A stretch of 10,282 nucleotides of DNA from Chthoniobacterales bacterium (GTDB taxonomy: Bacteria > Verrucomicrobiota > Verrucomicrobiae > Chthoniobacterales > UBA10450): contig QHBL01000135.1 in the NCBI GenBank assembly GCA_003244125.1, positions 1 to 10,282 of the forward strand, read 5' to 3'. This document shows, in pieces, positions 6,273-10,282 of the stretch. Position 1 is the stretch's first letter, and the number at the start of each line of letters is the position of its first letter. The notes beneath the pieces were generated by a model, which worked only from the letters and a program-made list of their open reading frames with translations, had not been told where the DNA came from and ran no database searches. The position numbers and the translations under genes were made by a program.

Positions 6273-6706
6273 TAAACAATTCCAAACTACCTGGCTGGAT
6301 GGTTGTAGTCTTACGAATACTTATCGGCGCACTCTTCATTTATGCCGGAGCAACCAAGGCTATAACTCCGCTCCGGTTCGCCACCGACATCGCGAACTTT
6401 CATCTTCTCCCCTGGGTCGCGGCCATGCCACTCGCCTTCTATCTCCCATGGTTCGAGATTGTTTGCGGAGCAGCGTTGTTGTTGTCCCGGCTGCATCGGG
6501 GCGCAATCTTTATTCTTCTCACTCTTACCTTTGTCTTCATTCTCGCACTCACCAGCGCGCGCATCCGCGGCATTGATATTAGCTGCGGTTGCTTCGGTCA
6601 CGCTGCTCGCGATCTCAGCTTCGGCTCTCATCTTCTCCTTAACGTTGCCGTTTTGGCGGTCTTACTATTTCTATGGCAGGCAGGTTTTCGCCGGCCTCGC
6701 GCGTAA
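6269..6706 (+). CDS. MauE/DoxX-family four-helix membrane protein
   Basis: The product is 145 residues with four predicted membrane helices at about 10-30, 50-72, 78-96 and 118-138. The first helix carries the DoxX/MauE signature VLRILIGALFIYAGATKA, and the loop after helix 3 has RGIDISCGCFG with Cys106 and Cys108, the hallmark of the MauE branch. MauE is required for maturation of methylamine dehydrogenase, whose subunits need many disulfides; relatives are thought to pass electrons to or from exported thiols. There are no other mau genes here, so the gene should not be read as evidence of methylamine growth. Placement after the rhodanese and DUF1573 genes points to envelope thiol chemistry. 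It overlaps the rhodanese gene by 4 bases and ends 3 bases before the amidinohydrolase gene. Cys66 in helix 2 is an extra cysteine. Confidence 0.88.
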   Translation: MINNSKLPGWMVVVLRILIGALFIYAGATKAITPLRFATDIANFHLLPWVAAMPLAFYLPWFEIVCGAALLLSRLHRGAIFILLTLTFVFILALTSARIRGIDISCGCFGHAARDLSFGSHLLLNVAVLAVLLFLWQAGFRRPRA

Positions 6707-6709
6707 ACG

Positions 6710-7648
6710 ATGCCAGCGATTTTCCGTACGATATCCCAGAGCACCAACTCAGTGCTCATGGTCCGGCCACATCGTTTTTCTCCTAATCCGGAGACGGCCG
6801 GCGATAACGCCTTCCAGCAACACGCTGCGGATGATATCGAGGCACTCAGCATCGCCGCGCAAACAGAGTTCGATCAGGCGGTGCAGACATTGCGCGATGC
6901 CGGGGTAACCGTGCACGTGTTTGAAGACACCGCCAAACCGGAGAAGCCCGACGCCGTTTTTCCGAATAACTGGATTTCGACTCACCATGACGGGCGCATT
7001 GCGCTGTTTCCGATGTTCTCGCCGCTGCGGCGACAGGAACGGCGGCACGATATTGTTAATCAACTGCGCAAACGATATCGCGTGAGCGAAGTGATCGACT
7101 ACTCGCATTTCGAAAAGGAAGGGTGTTGCCTCGAAGGGACAGGCAGTCTTGTCCTCGATCATTTGAATAAGATTGCTTACGTCTCTCTTTCAAAGCGATC
7201 GAACCTGAAGGTGATCGCGCGGTTCGCCGAGGATTTCGGATACGAGCCAGTCACCTTCACGAGCATCGGCGACGACGGCCAGCCAATCTATCATACCAAT
7301 GTCATGATGTGCGTCGGGACGCAGTTTGCACTCGTTGGCTTGAATATGATTCCCAGCCACAGCGAAAAAGAACGGCTCCGCACCCGGCTCGAGAAGACCG
7401 GGAGAGAAGTTATTGAATTGCAATCAGACCAGGTGGCGAACTTCGCCGGCAACTCCATCGAGCTGCACGATAGCGAGAGTGGGAAACTGCTGGTTTTATC
7501 TGCGCGCGCTCTTCCTGCTCTTACTCAAGAGCAGCAGGCACGCCTGGCAGCTCACGCCCGCCTTGTGCCCTTAAGTATTCCCACCATCGAAATGGGTGGC
7601 GGCAGCGCAAGATGCATGATCGCGACTATTCACCTTCCGGCACTGTGA
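6710..7648 (+). CDS. ctlX: CtlX-type citrulline/arginine amidinohydrolase (guanidine-modifying superfamily)
   Basis: The product is a 312-residue enzyme of the amidinotransferase/arginine deiminase superfamily. Recognisable segments are STNSVLMVRPHRF at 11-23, the family block FPNNWISTHHDGRIALFPMF at 84-103, LEGTGSLVLD (Glu142), YHTNVMMCVG (His195) and the C-terminal GGGSARCM with the nucleophile Cys302. Glu142, His195 and Cys302 fit the superfamily triad. CtlX in Francisella hydrolyses citrulline to ornithine; here the substrate may be citrulline, arginine or another guanidino/ureido compound. The protein has no signal peptide and should be cytoplasmic. The ATG at 6710 is 3 bases after the MauE stop with no Shine-Dalgarno; the family usually starts nearer residue 10, so a slightly later start is possible. 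Its 3' end lies 16 bases from that of guaA. Confidence 0.88.
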   Translation: MPAIFRTISQSTNSVLMVRPHRFSPNPETAGDNAFQQHAADDIEALSIAAQTEFDQAVQTLRDAGVTVHVFEDTAKPEKPDAVFPNNWISTHHDGRIALFPMFSPLRRQERRHDIVNQLRKRYRVSEVIDYSHFEKEGCCLEGTGSLVLDHLNKIAYVSLSKRSNLKVIARFAEDFGYEPVTFTSIGDDGQPIYHTNVMMCVGTQFALVGLNMIPSHSEKERLRTRLEKTGREVIELQSDQVANFAGNSIELHDSESGKLLVLSARALPALTQEQQARLAAHARLVPLSIPTIEMGGGSARCMIATIHLPAL

Positions 7649-7664
7649 ACTGGGCTTGCGCGAG

Positions 7665-9257
7665 CTATTCCCACTCAATCGTGCTCGGCGGCTTGGTCGA
7701 GATGTCGTAGACTATTTTGTTAACTCCCTTGACCTCGTTAACTATTCTGTTCGAAATGCGAGCTAGCAGCTCGTGGGGCAGACGGACCCAGTCGGCAGTC
7801 ATACCGTCCTGACTTTCGACGACGCGCAGAGCGACCGTGTAATCATAGGTTCGCTGGTCACCCATGACTCCGACTGTCTGCACCGGCAGAAGGACGGCAA
7901 AGGATTGCCAGACGCGGTAATACCAATCGCTTGCTTCCATCTCACTTTGCACAATGGTGTCCGCTTCGCGCACGATACGGAGACGTTCCGGAGTTACTTC
8001 ACCCAGAATGCGCACCGCCAGTCCAGGGCCGGGGAAAGGCTGGCGATAAACGATCTCTTTCGGTAACCCAAGCTGGAGTCCAGCCTGTCGCACCTCATCC
8101 TTGAATAGCTCGCGCACCGGTTCGACGAGCTCGAAATGCATCCGCTCCGGCAGACCGCCCACATTATGATGACTCTTGATCAGGTGAGCGGGATTGCCGC
8201 CGATGGCGACGCTTTCAATTACATCCGGATACAAGGTGCCTTGCGCCAGGAACCGGTATCCCGAGTGCTCGCCGGAGCCGTTCTGCCTCTCCTCAGCTAA
8301 TAGCTCTTCGGTAGCTTTCTGGAATACGTTAATGAACTCGTTGCCGATGATCTTCCGCTTCTGCTCGGGATCAGTGACTCCGCGGAGAAGCTCGAGGAAC
8401 TCTCGTGAAGCATCGACATACTTGAGTTTGAGATGGAAGTTCTCGCCGAAGACGCGCTGAACTACTTCTTCCTCTCGCGCACGAAGCAGGCCGTTATTGA
8501 CAAAGATGCAGGTTAACTGGTCGCCAATGGCTTTGTGGAGCAACGCAGCTACGACCGATGAGTCGACTCCGCCGCTCAGGCCAAGCACAACCTTGTTGTC
8601 GCCGACCTGGCGCCGAACGCGTTCACATGCTTCCTCGATGAAAGAGCCGATGGTCCAGTCCATCGTGCAATGGCAGATGTGATAGACGAAGTTCTTGAGA
8701 ATCTCACGGCCGCGCGGGGTGTGGGCGACTTCAGGATGAAATTGCAGGCCGTAAAGTCGCCGCTGCGGATCCTCGACTGCGGCGAAGGGAGAGCCGCTGG
8801 TGCGGGCCGCGACGCGAAATCCCTGCGGCAACGTCGTTACTTCATCGCCGTGGCTATTCCAGACATCGACCTGCGCGCCAAGTCCGTCGAAGAGCTGTGA
8901 ACCGTTAGTCAGGTCCAGCGTGCCGGCTCCATACTCGCGTCTTCCGGTAAAACGCACCTGCCCACCGAGGTGGTGCGCCATCAGCATGAGGCCGTAGCAA
9001 ATTCCAAGCACCGGAATCCCGAGTTGGAAAATACCGGGATCGATCTGCGGCGCGCCGGGATCGTAAACACTCGCGGGACCGCCGGAGAGGATGATGCCTT
9101 TAGGTGCGATGCGGGTGATCTCCGCCGCCGGGGTATTAAAAGGAACGATCTCGGAGTAAACCTGGAGCTCGCGGATGCGGCGGCCGATGACCTGGGTGTA
9201 TTGCGAGCCGAAGTCGAGGATGAGAATCCTGGAGTGGTCCGTTGGCGTCGCTTTCAC
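7665..9257 (-). CDS. guaA: GMP synthase (glutamine-hydrolysing)
   Basis: The product is 530 residues and full length. It converts XMP, ATP and glutamine to GMP in the cytoplasm. The class I glutamine amidotransferase domain (about 10-195) has Cys87 in GICYGL, His174 and Glu176 in QFHPEV. The ATP-pyrophosphatase domain has the P-loop LSGGVDSS at 227-234. The C-terminal dimerisation domain carries [30 protein letters not shown] and the invariant ending KPPSTIEWE. All key residues are intact. The start is GTG (TAGTGAAAG context), overlapping the last base of the upstream lipoprotein stop, with no Shine-Dalgarno of its own, so translation is probably coupled to that gene. It converges with the ctlX-like gene, and no classical terminator is visible in the 16-base gap. 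Confidence 0.98.
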   Translation of the reverse strand: MKATPTDHSRILILDFGSQYTQVIGRRIRELQVYSEIVPFNTPAAEITRIAPKGIILSGGPASVYDPGAPQIDPGIFQLGIPVLGICYGLMLMAHHLGGQVRFTGRREYGAGTLDLTNGSQLFDGLGAQVDVWNSHGDEVTTLPQGFRVAARTSGSPFAAVEDPQRRLYGLQFHPEVAHTPRGREILKNFVYHICHCTMDWTIGSFIEEACERVRRQVGDNKVVLGLSGGVDSSVVAALLHKAIGDQLTCIFVNNGLLRAREEEVVQRVFGENFHLKLKYVDASREFLELLRGVTDPEQKRKIIGNEFINVFQKATEELLAEERQNGSGEHSGYRFLAQGTLYPDVIESVAIGGNPAHLIKSHHNVGGLPERMHFELVEPVRELFKDEVRQAGLQLGLPKEIVYRQPFPGPGLAVRILGEVTPERLRIVREADTIVQSEMEASDWYYRVWQSFAVLLPVQTVGVMGDQRTYDYTVALRVVESQDGMTADWVRLPHELLARISNRIVNEVKGVNKIVYDISTKPPSTIEWE

Positions 9258-9451
9258 TACGGATGCGTCTGGGGGACGCCGTGCTCCGCCGCGGGATCGT
9301 TCGCAGGGCGGTTCTCCGGCCCGAGCGTTCCCTGGCCGGTGACGCCGCGCTGTAGTTGCGCGCCGACTTCCTCGCCGCTGCGTTGCTCGATAGGATCAGA
9401 GCAGCCGCCGGCGAGCAGGGCCAGCGCGAAAAGGACAACGAGGCGTCTCAT
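9257..9451 (-). CDS. Small predicted lipoprotein upstream of guaA
   Basis: The product is 64 residues. It starts [20 protein letters not shown]: two arginines, a hydrophobic core and a lipobox LAGGC, so Cys17 should be lipidated and the mature chain is only about 48 residues. The rest is polar and rich in Gly, Pro, Glu and Gln ([30 protein letters not shown]) with no recognised domain, and is probably unstructured. It has the Asp at +3 after the lipid Cys (C-S-D), which in E. coli is not the classic +2 inner-membrane retention signal, so location is unclear. Its stop TAG shares one base with the guaA GTG start. The antisense frame in this stretch lacks family features, and the lipobox supports this reading. 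The function is unknown. Confidence 0.7.
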   Translation of the reverse strand: MRRLVVLFALALLAGGCSDPIEQRSGEEVGAQLQRGVTGQGTLGPENRPANDPAAEHGVPQTHP

Positions 9452-9457
9452 CTGCCC

Positions 9458-9485
9458 ATGTTAGGAAACGAATGTCGCAATGCAA
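9458..9485 (-). promoter_or_regulatory. Candidate promoter for the lipoprotein-guaA pair
   Basis: On the minus strand TTGCAT (9480-9485) and TAACAT (9458-9463) are separated by 16 bases and resemble -35 and -10 boxes (3 of 6 and 4 of 6 matches). The -10 ends 6 bases before the ATG at 9451, which would give a leaderless or near-leaderless mRNA. The rest of the 144-base gap up to 9595 holds no other feature I can support; it must also contain the promoter of the M20 gene on +. Confidence 0.3.
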
Positions 9486-9595
9486 GCGGCGGCGGTTGGG
9501 GTTGTCACGGCGCGATGAATTACGATATGGCGACCAGCTCAAGCGCGGCGTGGTTGCGCTTGCGCGAGGTTACGAACAGCCGCAGATAACTTCTT

Positions 9596-10282
9596 ATGGA
9601 CTCCACCACCTGCTACGCCGCTGCGCTCGCAGCGTTTGCCGTCATGAGCGCGGCTCCGAGTTCCTACTCGGCCGATAACAACCTTGCCGACATCAAGGGC
9701 GAGGTGACGAAGCGGCATGATGAGGCGGTGAAGCGGTTGCACGATTGGATTGCGCAGGTGTCAATCGCGGCGGAGAACCGCGGGTATCCCGAGGGCGCGG
9801 AATATATGGCGCGGCTGGCGAAGGACGCCGGTTTCCAGCAGGCGACCGTGGTGCAGACGGAAGGGAAGCCGGGCGTCTTTGCGACACTTGATGCGGGCGC
9901 GGCGAAGACGGTGGGACTTTATTTCATGTATGACGTGAAGCAATTCGACCCGAAGGAATGGACATCATCTCCGACCGATGCGCAGATTGTGGAGAAGGCG
10001 AATTTCGGGAAGGCGATCGTCGGCCGCGGCGCTGTGAATCAGAAAGGGCCGGAGTCGGCTTTCCTCGGGGCGCTGCATGCGATCAAAGGCGCGGGTAAGA
10101 CGATGCCGGTGAACCTGGTGCTGGTGGCGGAAGGCGAGGAGGAGATTGGTTCGCCACACATCGGGCAGATCGTGCACAAGCCGGAGGTGGAGGCGGCATT
10201 GCAGAAATGCGTGGGCGTGTTCATGCCTTCAACGATGCAGGACCCGGACGGCGTGGTGTCGATCAGTCTTGGGTCGAAGGGA
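9596..10282 (+). CDS. Exported M20-family metallopeptidase/deacylase-like protein, partial (cut by right edge)
   Basis: The frame is open from the ATG at 9596 to the last base, giving 229 residues without a stop. Residues 1-25 are a Sec signal peptide (AAALAAFAVMSAAPSSYS before ADNN). The M20 fold is recognised by HDEAVKRLHDWIAQVS, PEGAEYMARLAKDAGF, the motif LYFMYDVKQFDPKEW, then IVGRGAVNQKGPESAFLGAL and LVAEGEEEIGSPH. In standard M20 enzymes the first site is HxD and the second GRGxxDxKG; here Met-Tyr-Asp replaces His-x-Asp, and Asn-Gln-Lys-Gly replaces Asp-x-Lys-Gly, so two usual metal ligands are changed, while the Glu-Glu pair is kept. I recall similar MYD/NxKG variants in some M20 relatives, so it may be a defined subfamily. 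The C-terminal half lies outside the window. Substrate is unknown. Confidence 0.82.
   Translation, partial: MDSTTCYAAALAAFAVMSAAPSSYSADNNLADIKGEVTKRHDEAVKRLHDWIAQVSIAAENRGYPEGAEYMARLAKDAGFQQATVVQTEGKPGVFATLDAGAAKTVGLYFMYDVKQFDPKEWTSSPTDAQIVEKANFGKAIVGRGAVNQKGPESAFLGALHAIKGAGKTMPVNLVLVAEGEEEIGSPHIGQIVHKPEVEAALQKCVGVFMPSTMQDPDGVVSISLGSKG

Noticed and set aside
6269..6706. Reading MauE as evidence for a methylamine utilisation locus
   Set aside because: No methylamine dehydrogenase subunits, MauD, MauG or amicyanin genes are nearby; MauE-like proteins are common outside mau clusters.
7654..7665. Short GC-rich palindrome GCTTGCGCGAGC between ctlX and guaA considered as a terminator
   Set aside because: It is an imperfect 12-base self-complement with no loop and no T-run, so it cannot form a useful terminator hairpin.
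8970..9464. 164-residue plus-strand frame over the guaA start and lipoprotein gene
   Set aside because: It is antisense to the conserved GuaA amidotransferase domain. The lipobox on the minus strand is a stronger signal, and no family features are seen on plus.
1..10282. CRISPR arrays, tRNA/rRNA genes, insertion sequences, toxin-antitoxin or defence systems
   Set aside because: I saw no regularly spaced direct repeats, no cloverleaf with a CCA end, no transposase or integrase motifs, and no nuclease or toxin families among the real genes.

Overview
The window is a dense, moderately GC-rich bacterial segment with short intergenic gaps, several GTG starts, frequent 4-base start/stop overlaps and few strong Shine-Dalgarno sequences. 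Its content fits a Gram-negative member of the Planctomycetes-Verrucomicrobia-Chlamydiae group: a periplasmic HtrA protease, exported DUF1573 and M20 proteins, a DUF1573-rhodanese-MauE set and intergenic palindromic repeats. My best guess is a soil-type Verrucomicrobiota (Chthoniobacterales-like), at moderate to low confidence because there is no rRNA or phylogenetic marker beyond guaA. I see no phage, insertion sequence, CRISPR array or tRNA.

Layout. The left edge lies in what looks like a dispersed intergenic repeat (1-26), followed by an HtrA/DegP protease on + (104-1564). A large imperfect hairpin repeat (1573-1642) separates it from a convergent minus-strand group. Read in transcription order, that group is: a kinase-MurQ fusion for amino-sugar recycling (4265-2556), a 49-residue lmo0937-type membrane miniprotein (2499-2350), a 73-residue two-helix membrane protein (2346-2125), and a TrxC-like thioredoxin (2063-1636). 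The thioredoxin is broken by one missing base, and its corrected stop codon lies inside the hairpin repeat.

Divergent from the fusion, a five-gene + run begins: an RmlD-like reductase (4322), a DUF1573 exported protein (5182), a rhodanese (5850), a MauE/DoxX membrane protein (6269) and a CtlX-type amidinohydrolase (6710-7648). The first three junctions are 4-base overlaps and the last is a 3-base gap, so this is very probably one operon. The DUF1573, rhodanese and MauE proteins all carry candidate redox or sulfur cysteines and look like a cell-envelope thiol/sulfur module. This is the least explained part of the window.

The right part holds guaA (GMP synthase, minus) behind a tiny lipoprotein gene whose stop overlaps the guaA start by one base. 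On the + strand an exported M20-family protein starts at 9596 and runs off the right edge; it lacks two of the usual metal ligands. Promoter-like -10 boxes lie 6 bases before several start codons, suggesting leaderless transcripts. The most interesting items are the kinase-etherase fusion, the overlapped DUF1573/rhodanese/MauE set, the thioredoxin frameshift beside the repeat, and the variant M20 active site.
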